In this document: piece after piece, positions 9,328 to 18,246 of the stretch
How positions within the stretch are numbered: the first letter of the stretch is position 1
Layout of the letters: the number at the start of each line of letters is the position of its first letter
NCBI GenBank assembly: GCA_963210315.1
Contig: OY723302.1
Coordinates: 558,001 to 622,000, forward strand
Direction of reading: 5' to 3'
DNA length: 64,000 nt
DNA from: Rhynchopus euleeides
Taxonomy: Eukaryota; Euglenozoa; Diplonemea; Diplonemida; Diplonemidae
Translations under genes and position numbers: made by a program
The notes under the pieces: generated by a model
Databases searched by the model: none
What the model saw: only the letters and a program-made list of their open reading frames with translations
Told to the model about the DNA's origin: nothing

Positions 9328-10524
9328 TCACGCGCGCCCGCCCCCGGCCCTGCCGTTTCCCGGCGCCCTCGCCGGTGCCTTCGCCACGATGCGCTGCTGG
9401 GGGGCTCTGGCGGCGGTGCGGGGGCGTGTGTGTTGTGTCTGGGGGGCGGCCCCCGGGCCCACTGCCGCAGCCGCTCGCATCACAGGGTGGGCCGTGGCGT
9501 CCTCCCTGGCGAGGTGGCGCTCGATCGCAGCTCGCGGCACCCTGTCTCGCACGAAGGCAATCTGGAGCAGCACCTGTCGCAGCAGGTGGTTCCCCAGCTC
9601 CCTCTGGGGGGTGCGCCCCCAGCCTGCGACGCACGCCGTCGCCAAGATCCAGAGGCGCAATGCCTCGAAGGCCTCCCCCAGAATGCGCCCCCCGGGGAGA
9701 TGCAGCGAACCCGACACCCAGCGAGACTCGAGCTGCAGTACCAGGTACTGCGCGTCGGTCTCGATGGCCGCATCCCACTCCGCGACGTCCGCCACATCCG
9801 CCGGGTGCACCGCCGCGCTCGTCATCGGCGCCGCCATCTGCGGGTACATCGGGGGCGGTGTCACCGGGGGAGCACCCATCTGCTGAGGAGGGGGAGGGGG
9901 CTGCGACGCCACCATCGATGCAGCCTGCTGCTGCATGGTCGCGACACGCCGGTCGAATTCCTCCTGGAACTGACGTGTTTGTTCTGCCGAAGCCTCGTCG
10001 AAGCGCCGCTGCTGCGCTGCTGCCTGTGCCTGCACTTCGTTCAAAGCCTCGCGCACCGCTGCCACCTCCCGTTCTGACTGCACCCGCATGTCCTCGATGG
10101 TCGTCGCCGCCATCTCGGTCTGGTGCACCGAGGTCTCGACGAGTCGGATGTAGACCCAATCCGGAGCGGGGAAGGGGTAGGTCACATCCGGACCGTCGTG
10201 CACTTCGACTCCGGCCACATAGTTGTAGGCCTCCGACAATGTCACTTCATATGTCGGAGAGCCGTCCTGGTCAGGTGCACCCGCAGAGAGACGCGCTGCG
10301 TAACGCGCGAAATCCGTCGATCCGTCAGACGGTCTGCACGTGTATACAACACACGCATTCACCAGGGCAGCGGCCTGGTCCCCCAGCATCCGCACCGACA
10401 TCTCCACAGGGGCCACAAACCCCTGCCCAGCGGTGGCTCTGGGGGAGACCGCCCGCGCCCGCTGAGTCCCCACCCACGACATGGTGAAGGGCTGCAGGGG
10501 GACGACGTCAGGGGAGCTTGTCAT
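9328..10524 (-). CDS. Gag-like protein of VIPER-type element
   Basis: 398-residue protein starting at the first in-frame ATG (MTSSPDVVPL); the frame is open 25 codons further upstream without an ATG. No database family is recognised from sequence alone. Residues about 135-210 are rich in Glu, Gln, Arg and Ala with heptad spacing (TIEDMRVQSEREVAAVREAL and onward), consistent with a coiled coil. A Pro-rich linker (PPPPPQQMG) and a conserved-looking helical segment with several Trp follow, and the C-terminus is basic (Arg/Ala/Gly-rich). It is the first gene after A1, in the gag position of VIPER-type elements, and would package the RNA. There is no zinc knuckle. Confidence 0.65.
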   Translation of the reverse strand: MTSSPDVVPLQPFTMSWVGTQRARAVSPRATAGQGFVAPVEMSVRMLGDQAAALVNACVVYTCRPSDGSTDFARYAARLSAGAPDQDGSPTYEVTLSEAYNYVAGVEVHDGPDVTYPFPAPDWVYIRLVETSVHQTEMAATTIEDMRVQSEREVAAVREALNEVQAQAAAQQRRFDEASAEQTRQFQEEFDRRVATMQQQAASMVASQPPPPPQQMGAPPVTPPPMYPQMAAPMTSAAVHPADVADVAEWDAAIETDAQYLVLQLESRWVSGSLHLPGGRILGEAFEALRLWILATACVAGWGRTPQRELGNHLLRQVLLQIAFVRDRVPRAAIERHLAREDATAHPVMRAAAAVGPGAAPQTQHTRPRTAARAPQQRIVAKAPARAPGNGRAGGGRA

Positions 10525-10595
10525 TGTGTAGCGGGCGACGGGCGGTTGGAAAGGGCAGTGGGGAAGAAGGCGTGGGAACAGAAGGTGAAAGTGTA

Positions 10596-10845
10596 ACAAT
10601 AAAAGAAAGCGGACAAGACGAAGAGTGTTGGCCGCGGGGAGATTACCCTGATGAAGGGGGTGTTGTGTGGTGTGGTGTTAAATATATGTACAAAGTGTCC
10701 CGGGAAGGTGCATGGGCACAACATGGGGGGAGAGAGAGAGGGGAAAGGCAACAGGATTGGGGTTGTGGGGTGTCAGGGGTGATGAGGGGGATGGGGGTGT
10801 CTGCTGCCAATGGCCTTGGGTCATATTCCCTCAGTAAACTGTGAA
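10596..10845 (-). repeat. Split direct repeat A1, 5' end of right copy
   Basis: About 250 bp at the minus-strand 5' end of the element, matching A2. It has a TATA-like ACATATATTTAAC (plus-strand complement at about 10,679-10,691), about 155 nt upstream of the gag ATG, so it probably holds the promoter. The outer edge reads GTTCACAG on the sense strand. Confidence 0.82.
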
Positions 10846-10968
10846 CATGAGGGGGCAGGAAGGTGAAACCAGGTTCAGACTGCGACGACTGGGCAGTGCG
10901 CTTTGATGAAAGCACCTTTGCTGATTTGCCGAGCCCGCCGGCTGTCTGTGTACCCGGGTCAGTGACAA

Positions 10969-11284
10969 GGGTCTTCGCTAGCCGGTGCAAAAAAGTGCAG
11001 GCTGGTGCAGGGCAAAATGGGCCGAAAATGGGCCAAATCGGAGGCAAAAAAAAGGGCGGGGAGTTGGGTGGCCCCTAGCTGGGAGCACGCATTTGGACCC
11101 AAAAAATAATGTCGAGCGGTCCCTGTGCATTGTTCAGCCCTCACAGGACGAGAAGGCACGGCGGGGCCCGTGTCACGGGTAAACATTGAGATCAACCTGT
11201 CATCCTGGACCAAGAGGGGAGCTGGCCGCCTGGGGCAATGCAGGAGCAACGGCGAGTGCTCGTGCTGGCACGAAGCGGAGCCAG
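10969..11284 (+). repeat. Leader L1 of satellite block
   Basis: About 315 bp of non-satellite sequence repeated at 26,279-26,591 (direct) and 35,357-35,667 (inverted). It starts with the CTTCGCT end motif, has A- and G-rich stretches and leads directly into T1 repeats. A short 3' part recurs at about 12,290-12,380. Confidence 0.85.
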
Positions 11285-12147
11285 GCAGTGTTGTCCCGAG
11301 ACTGGGCCGAGCCAGGCAGTGCTGTCCCGAGAATGGGCCGAGCCAGGCAGTGCAATCCCAAGGGTGGGCCGAGCCAGACAGTGCTGTCCCGAGAATGGGC
11401 CGAGCCAGGCAGTGCTGTCCCAAGGGTGGGCCGAGCCAGACAGTGCTGTCCCGAGAGTGGGCCGAGCCAGGCAGTGCTGTCCCGAGACTGGGCCGAGCCA
11501 GGCAGTGCTGTCCCGAGGGTGGGCCGAGCCAGTCAGTGCTGTCCCGAGAGTGGGCCGAGCCAGGCAGTGCTGTCCCGAGACTGGGCCGAGCCAGACAGTG
11601 CTGTCCCGAGGGTGGGCCGAGCCAGTCAGTGCTGTCCCGAGACTGGGCCGAGCCAGGCAGTGCTGTCCCGAGACTGGGCCGAGCCAGACAGTGCTGTCCC
11701 GAGGGTGGGCCGAGCCAGTCAGTGCTGTCCCGAGACTGGGCCGAGCCAGGCAGTGCTGTCCCGAGACTGGGCCGAGCCAGACAGTGCTGTCCCGAGACTG
11801 GGCCGAGCCAGTCAGTGCTGTCCCGAGACTGGGCCGAGCCAGACAGTGCTGTCCCGAGACTGGGCCGAGCCAGTCAGTGCTGTCCCGAGACTGGGCCGAG
11901 CCAGACAGTGCTGTCCCGAGACTGGGCCGAGCCAGACAGTGCTGTCCCGAGAATGGGCCGAGCCAGGCAGTGCTGTCCCGAGAATGGGCCGAGCCAGGCA
12001 GTGCTGTCCCAAGGGTGGGCCGAGCCAGACAGTGCTGTCCCGAGGGTGGGCCGAGCCAGTCAGTGCTGTCCCGAGAATGGGCCGAGCCAGGCAGTCCTGT
12101 CCAGAGGGTGGGCCGAGCTAGGCAGTGATGTCCCGAGGGTGGGCCGA
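11285..12147 (+). repeat. T1 satellite array (31-bp unit), copy a
   Basis: About 28 head-to-tail 31-bp units: CAGTGCTG, nine variable nt (TCCCGAGAA, TCCCAAGGG, TCCCGAGAC and similar), TGGGCCG, then AGCCAGG/AGCCAGA/AGCCAGT. The unit has no stop in any forward frame, which explains the overlapping long ORFs. Confidence 0.95.
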
Positions 12148-12380
12148 CATCACATCCGGTCTCGGCCCGCAGCAACAAGAAATCTGCGCTGCATGCACAG
12201 GAGCAGGGGGACTTGGCCCGTCCGCACTCCGACGTTGCACCGCGCTGCCCCAGCGCTCCAGATCACAAGGCCCCCTGCGCCGCAGGAGGTGGTCATCCTG
12301 GGCCAAGCCAAGATGGGAGCTGCCCGCCTGGGGCAATGCAGGAGCAACGGCTAGTGCTCGTGCTGGCACGAAGCGGAGCC
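12148..12380 (+). repeat. Short spacer plus partial leader between T1 arrays
   Basis: Contains the first about 150 bp of the spacer seen at 13,528, joined to the last about 90 bp of the leader. This indicates an unequal exchange that duplicated a T1 array. Confidence 0.8.
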
Positions 12381-13527
12381 AGGCAGTGCTGTCCCGAGAA
12401 CGGGCCGAGCCAGACAGTGCTGTCCCAAGGGTGGGCCGAGCCAGACAGTGATGTCCCGAGAATGGGCCGAGCCAGGCAGTGCTGTACCAAGGGTGGGCCG
12501 AGCCAGACAGTGCTGTCCCGAGAATGGGCCGAGCCAGGCACTGCTGTCCCAAGGGTGGGCCGAGCCAGACAGTGCTGTCCCGAGAATGGGCCGAGCCAGA
12601 CAGTGCTGTCCCGAGAATGGGCCGAGCCAGACAGTGCTGTCCCAAGGGTGGGCCGAGCCAGACAGTGCTGTCCCGAGAATGGGCCGAGCCAGACAGTGCT
12701 GTCCCGAGAATGGGCCGAGCCAGACAGTGCTGTCCCGAGAATGGGCCGAGCCAGACAGTGCTGTCCCGAGAACGGGCCGAGCCAGACAGTGCTGTCCCGA
12801 GGGTGGGCCGAGCTAGGCAGTGCTGTCCCGAGGGTGGGCCGAGCTAGGCAGTGCTGTCCCGAGAATGGGCCGAGCCAGGCAGTGCTGTCCCAAGGGTGGC
12901 CCGAGCCAGACAGTGATGTCCCGAGAATGGGCCGAGCCAGGCAGTGCTGTCCCAAGGGTGGGCCGAGCCAGACAGTGCTGTCCCGAGAATGGGCCGAGCC
13001 AGACAGTGCTGTCCCGAGAACGGGCCGAGCCAGACAGTGCTGTCCCGAGAATGGGCCGAGCCAGGCAGTGCTGTCCCAAGGGTGGGCCGAGCCAGACAGT
13101 GCTGTCCCGAGAATGGGCCGAGCCAGGCAGTGCTGTCCCAAGGGTGGGCCGAGCCAGACAGTGATGTCCCGAGAATGGGCCGAGCCAGGCAGTGCTGTCC
13201 CAAGGGTGGGCCGAGCCAGACAGTGCTGTCCCGAGAACGGGCCGAGCCAGACAGTGCTGTCCCGAGAATGGGCCGAGCCAGGCAGTGCTGTCCCAAGGGT
13301 GGGCCGAGCCAGACAGTGCTGTCCCGAGAATGGGCCGAGCCAGACAGTGCTGTCCCGAGAATGGGCCGAGCCAGACAGTGCTGTCCCGAGAACGGGCCGA
13401 GCCAGACAGTGCTGTCCCGAGGGTGGGCCGAGCTAGGCAGTGCTGTCCCGAGAATGGGCCGAGCCACGCAGTCCTGTCCAGAGGGTGGGCCGAGCCAGGC
13501 AGTGATGTCCCGAGGGTGGGCCGACAT
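12381..13527 (+). repeat. T1 satellite array, copy b
   Basis: About 37 T1 units of 31 bp. Units with TCCCAAGGG and TCCCGAGAA alternate frequently, giving a local two- to three-unit pattern. Confidence 0.95.
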
Positions 13528-14220
13528 CACATCCGGTCTCGGCCCGCTGTCTGGACCGCAGCAACAAGAAATCTGCGCTGCAGGCACAGGAGCAGGGGGA
13601 CTTGGCCCGTCCGCACTCCGACATTGCACCGCGCTGCCCCAGCGCTCCAGATCACAAGGCCCCCTGTGCCGCAGGAGGTGGAGACGTCGCACACCAGCAG
13701 GATGACGTCGCAGACCAGTTCACCACCCCCAACAGTAGGTCACACTCCGCCTCGCCTGTAGGCCGTCTACTGTATGCAGGAGTCTGCGTGTGTTGATAAA
13801 GACACACACGCCCGGCACACCTGATTCTATGGGCAGCGCTCGTAACTCTCTCGGCGCCAAGTCGAAGCTGAGCAAGATTTGGTTGGACGGTGCAAATATA
13901 GCTAGCCTTGCGGGCTCGCTAAGACACTCTCCGAGCTAGCTACATGAACACAACATTGCACATCGCACGGTTTCGAAGGATGGGTACGCGATGCGGGTTT
14001 AGGTCTTGTGCTAATGTTACACACAGCAAGATCCCTGACGGAGGGGATCGATGGAGGCACTGAGGAGATCATGACTGGGAAGGGGTCCTGCATCGAACCC
14101 CCTCTGAGTGGAGCAAACACTCGGTACTCCGGGCGCCACGTTCTGCTCGGCTGGACATCACCCCGAGGTCGTGGCCACGGCCCCCGACCACTCACTGCGG
14201 GGAGCTTCCCGTCCAGACAG
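13528..14220 (+). repeat. Spacer S1 of satellite block
   Basis: About 0.7 kb of complex sequence between T1 and T2, present again at 27,638-28,335 and inverted at 33,363-34,060. No open gene, tRNA or other structured RNA is recognised. The inverted copy has a 6-nt insertion near 33,865. Its conservation shows that leader-T1-spacer-T2 moved as one unit. Confidence 0.85.
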
Positions 14221-14993
14221 TGTCTGGACATCACTCCTGGGCTCGACCCACTGGGCCGAGCCGACGAGTCGTGTCCAGACACTGGGCCGAGCCCAGGAGT
14301 GCTGTCCAGACACTGGGCCGAGCCCAGGAGTGATGTCCAGACCCTGGGCCGAGCCAGGGAGTGGTGTCCAGACACTGGGCCGAGCCCAGGAGTGATGTCC
14401 AGACCCTGGGCCGAGCCAGGGAGTGGTGTCCAGACCCTGGGCCGAGCCGAGGAGTGCTGTCCAGGCACTGGGCCGAGCTCAGGAGTGCTGTCCAGTCCCT
14501 GGGCCGAGCCAGGGAGTGGTGTCCAGACCCTGGGCCGAGCCCAGGAGTGCTGTCCAGACCCTGGGCCGAGCCAGGGAGTGGTGTCCAGACACTGGGCCGA
14601 GCCCAGGAGTGATGTCCAGACACTGGGCCGAGCCAGGGAGTGGTGTCCAGACACTGGGCCGAGCCCAGGAGTGATGTCCAGACACTGGGCCGAGCCCAGG
14701 AGTGATGTCCAGACCCTGGGCCGAGCCCACGAGTGCTGTCCACACTGGGCCGAGCCAGGGAGTGATGTCCAGACCCTGGGCCGAGCCAGGGAGTGGTGTC
14801 CAGACCCTGGGCCGAGCTCAGGAGTGCTGTCCAGTCCCTGGGCCGAGCCAGGGAGTGGTGTCCAGACACTGGGCCGAGCCCAGGAGTGGTGTCCAGACCC
14901 TGGGCCGAGCCCAGGAGTGCTGTCCAGACACTGGGCCGAGCCAGGGAGTGATGTCCAGTCCCTGGGCCGAGCCCAGGAGTGCTGTCCAGACAC
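14221..14993 (+). repeat. T2 satellite array (31-bp unit), copy a
   Basis: About 24 units of 31 bp: GAGTGATG or GAGTGGTG, TCCAGACAC/TCCAGACCC, TGGGCCG, AGCCCAG or AGCCAGG. The core CCTGGGC-CGA-GCCCAGG is a perfect 7-bp inverted repeat in many units. Confidence 0.95.
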
Positions 14994-15210
14994 TGACGAT
15001 GTCCTGCCTCATACCCGCCATGCCCGCAATGCACTTCCGCATCACATGGTTGTGGATTTCTAGCGCCTTCCGCATTCCCTCGAAAGACTTCTCCAAGCAG
15101 AGGGTCGAGGCCTGCACGTCTGTGACCACGAGTGTCGTGATCTTCGTCTCTGTGGAGTAGTCATCGAAGAGCAGCGCCTGCTGGCTGTCTTCGTTCAGCA
15201 TCCTACGACT
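14994..15210 (-). pseudogene. Class III nucleotidyl cyclase fragment inside satellite, copy a
   Basis: About 70 codons on the minus strand, open and joined directly to satellite on both sides. The segment TKITTLVVTDVQASTL matches the first strand and metal-binding Asp region of class III adenylyl/guanylyl cyclases, followed by EGMRKALEIHNHVMRK, the usual first helix. It is only the start of a catalytic domain, with no upstream or downstream exon visible, so it is a trapped gene fragment. Confidence 0.7.
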
Positions 15211-15825
15211 AGGCCGGCTATGGGCCGATCTCGCCCGTACTGGGCCGGACATGGGCCGATCTCGGCAGTACTGGGCCGGCAATGGGCCGATCTCGCACGT
15301 ACTGGGCCGGCTATGGGCCGATCTCGCCCGATCTCGCCCGGCAGTGCTGGGCCGGCTATGGGCCGATCTCGGCAGTGCTGGGCCGGCTATGGGCCGATCT
15401 CGCCCGTACTGGGCCGGACATGGGCCGATCTCGGCAGTGCTGGGCCGGCTACGGGCCGATCTCGCACGTACTTGGCCGGACATGGGCCGATCTCGGCAGT
15501 ACTGGGCCGGCTATGGGCCGATCTCGGCAGTGCTGGGCCGGCTATGGGCCGATCTCGCCCGTACTGGGCCGGACATGGGCCGATCTCGGCAGTGCTGGGA
15601 CGGCTATGGGCCGATCTCGCCCGTACTGGGCCGGACATGGGCCGATCTCGGCAGTGCTGGGCCGGCTATGGGCCGATCTCGGCAGTGCTGGGACGGCTAT
15701 GGGCCGATCTCGCCCGTACTGGGCCGGCTATGGGCCAATCTCGCCCGTACTGGGCCGGACATGGGCCGATCTCGGCAGTCCTGGGCCGGCTATGGGCCGA
15801 TCTCGCCCGTACTGGGCCGGGTCCA
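15211..15825 (+). repeat. T3 satellite array (31-bp unit), copy a
   Basis: About 20 units of 31 bp: CAGTGCTG or CCGTACTG, GGCCGGCTA or GGCCGGACA, TGGGCCG, ATCTCGG or ATCTCGC. Confidence 0.95.
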
Positions 15826-17045
15826 GGAGTGGTGTCCAGACCCTGGGCCGACCCAGGCTGTGGGTGGTGCATTTTGGTGCATTTTCCGTCGGTTTAGGTG
15901 AAAATTGTCGAATTTTGTCGAAATTTGACGACAGGTGACGAACAGCGAGAATCCCCGAAAAACCGGTTTTTAATTCATTTTTGGGGGGGTCTTCGCTGAC
16001 GAAGTTTTTGTCGAAGACCCCTGTCGTCGTCGTCAGAACACTGCCGTCTTCGGTGAAAAACCCCCTGAAACAGCCGTTTTCCTAATTATGTGACGAACGA
16101 CGAAGTTTGTCGAAGTTTGTCGACCAGCGAAGACCCCCAATAGGTCCGAATAGGTCTGTGACATGCCGAATTGGTCCGAATTGGTAGTGAATAGGTCCGA
16201 ATAGGTCTGGGACACGCCGAATTGGTCCGAATTGGTAGTGAATAGGTCCGAATAGGTCTGCAAGATGCCGAATTGGTCCGAATTGGTAGCGAATAGGTCC
16301 GAATAGGTCTGGGACATGCCGAATTGATCCGAATTGGCAGTGAATGGGGGTCTTCGCTACGGGGTGATCGTCAGTGCATTTTGGTGCATTTCCTGTTGAA
16401 TTGGCTGAAAACTGACGAAGTTTGTCGAAGTTTGTCGACCAGCGAAGACCCCCAATAGGTCCGAATAGGTCTGCAACATGCCGAATTGGTCCGAATTGGT
16501 AGCGAATAGGTCCGAATAGGTCTGGGACATGCCGAATTGGTCCGAATTGGTAGTGAATGGGGGTCTTCGCTGGCCGTTATTCTCCGTCAAACTCCGTCAG
16601 TTTTCAGCCAATTTAACAGGGAATTCACCAAAACGCACTGACGGTCACTCCGTAGCGAAGACCCCCAATAGGTCCGAATAGGTCTGCAACATGCCGAATT
16701 GGTCCGAATTGGTAGCGAATAGGTCCGAATAGGTCTGTGACATGCCGAATTGGTCCGAATTGGTAGTGAATGGGGGTCTTCGCTGGTCGACAAACTTCGA
16801 CAAACTTCGTCGTTCGTCACATAATTAGGAAAACGGCTGTTTCAGAGGGGTTTTCACCGAAGACGGCAGTGTTCTGACGACGACGACAGGGGTCTTCGAC
16901 AAAAACTTCGTCAGCGAAGACCCCTCCCCAAAAATGAATTAAAAACCGGTTTTTCGGGGATTCTCGTCGTTCGTCACCTGTCGACAAATTTCGACAACTT
17001 TCGACAATTTTCACCTAAACCGACGGAAAATGCACCAAAATGCAC
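15826..17045. repeat. M block a: palindromic MITE-like cassette array
   Basis: Outer arms 15,830-16,140 and 16,785-17,060 are inverted copies. Inside, cassettes end in GGGGGTCTTCGCT or AGCGAAGACCCCC and hold 51-bp repeats built from AATAGGTCCG/AATTGGTCCG steps. A 111-bp cassette (about 16,558-16,670) contains CGTCAGTTTTCAGCCAA, also found near 59,875. The flanks switch from T3 to inverted T2. Confidence 0.85.
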
Positions 17046-18246
17046 CACCCACAGCCTGGGTCGGCCCAGGGTCTGGACACCACTCCCGGGCTCGGCCCAG
17101 GGTCTGGACATCACTCCTGGGCTCGGCCCAGGGTCTGGACATCACTGCCTGGCTCGGCCCAGGGTCTCGACACCACTCCTGGGCTCGGCCCAGGGTCTGG
17201 ACACCACTCCCGGGCTCGGCCCAGGGTCTGGACATCACTCCTGGGCTCGGCCCAGGGTCTGGACATCACTCCTGGGCTCGGCCCAGGGTCTGGACACCAC
17301 TCCCTGGCTCGGCCCAGGGTCTGGACATCACTCCGGGGCTCGGCCCAGGGTCTGGACACCACTCCCTGGCTCGGCCCAGGGTCTCGACACCACTCCTGGG
17401 CTCGGCCCAGGGTCTGGACACCACTCCCCCGGGCTCGGCCCAGGGTCTGGACATCACTCCTGGGCTCGGCCCAGGGTCTGGACACCACTCCCTGGCTCGG
17501 CCCAGGGTCTGGACATCACTGCCTGGCTCGGCCCAGGGTCTGGACACCACTCCTGGGCTCGGCCCAGGGTCTGGACATCACTCCCGGGCTCGGCCCAGGG
17601 TCTGGACACCACTCCTGGGCTCGGCCCAGGGTCTGGACATCACTCCCGGGCTCGGCCCAGGGTCTGGACATCACTCCTGGGCTCGGCCCAGGGTCTGGAC
17701 ACCACTCCTGGGCTCGGCCCAGGGTCTGGACATCACTCCGGGGCTCGGCCCAGGGTCTGGACACCACTCCCTGGCTCGGCCCAGGGTCTCGACACCACTC
17801 CTGGGCTCGGCCCAGGGTCTGGACATCACTGCCTGGCTCGGCCCAGGGTCTGGACACCACTCCCTGGCTCGGCCCAGGGTCTGGACATCACTGCCTGGCT
17901 CGGCCCAGGGTCTGGACACCACTCCTGGGCTCGGCCCAGGGTCTGGACATCACTCCTGGGCTCGGCCCAGGGTCTGGACACCACTCCTGGGCTCGGCCCA
18001 GGGTCTGGACATCACTGCCTGGCTCGGCCCAGGGTCTGGACACCACTCCTGGGCTCGGCCCAGGGTCTGGACATCACTCCTGGGCTCGGCCCAGGGTCTG
18101 GACATCACTGCCTGGCTCGGCCCAGGGTCTCGACACCACTCCTGGGCTCGGCCCAGGGTCTGGACACCACTCCCGGGCTCGGCCCAGGGTCTGGACATCA
18201 CTCCTGGGCTCGGCCCAGGGTCTGGACACCACTCCCTGGCTCGGCC
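17046..18246 (-). repeat. T2 satellite array in inverted orientation
   Basis: About 38 T2 units read on the minus strand (plus strand GGCTCGGCCCAGGGTCTGG and similar), starting immediately after the M block palindrome and ending abruptly in T3 at 18,247. Confidence 0.95.

Larger units (their letters stand above)
5715..10845 (-). mobile_element. Complete VIPER-type YR retrotransposon, right copy
   Basis: A 5.1-kb element read on the minus strand: A1 (10,845-10,596), gag-like ORF, YR, RT/RNase H, B1, A2, B2 (ending at 5,715). The order gag-YR-RT/RH distinguishes it from DIRS and Ngaro, which carry YR after RT, and matches VIPER of trypanosomes. The A1...B1-A2-B2 repeats are the split direct repeats expected for elements that integrate a circle by tyrosine recombination. 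No target duplication is evident, as expected for this mechanism. Its first 3.1 kb on the plus strand pairs with 1-3,133. Confidence 0.85.

Noticed and set aside
6425-10159. Single 1,244-codon polyprotein on the minus strand
   Set aside because: The part upstream of 8,134 lies in the shadow of YR and gag and is low-complexity; RT/RH starts at the TGATG overlap.
14040-14110. tRNA gene near GGGGTCCTGCATCGAACCCC in the spacer
   Set aside because: The loop is too long for a T-arm and no acceptor, D or anticodon stems can be drawn; similar GTTCGA words near 45,783 and 60,275 also fail.
11285-14993. CRISPR array
   Set aside because: Repeats are directly adjacent without unique spacers and the DNA is eukaryotic; this is satellite.
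16033-16317. Small protein of 17-residue repeats (TNSDQFGMSQTYSDLF) on the minus strand
   Set aside because: It is the translation of the 51-bp M block repeat, divisible by three by chance; cassettes are broken by MITE ends and orientation changes.
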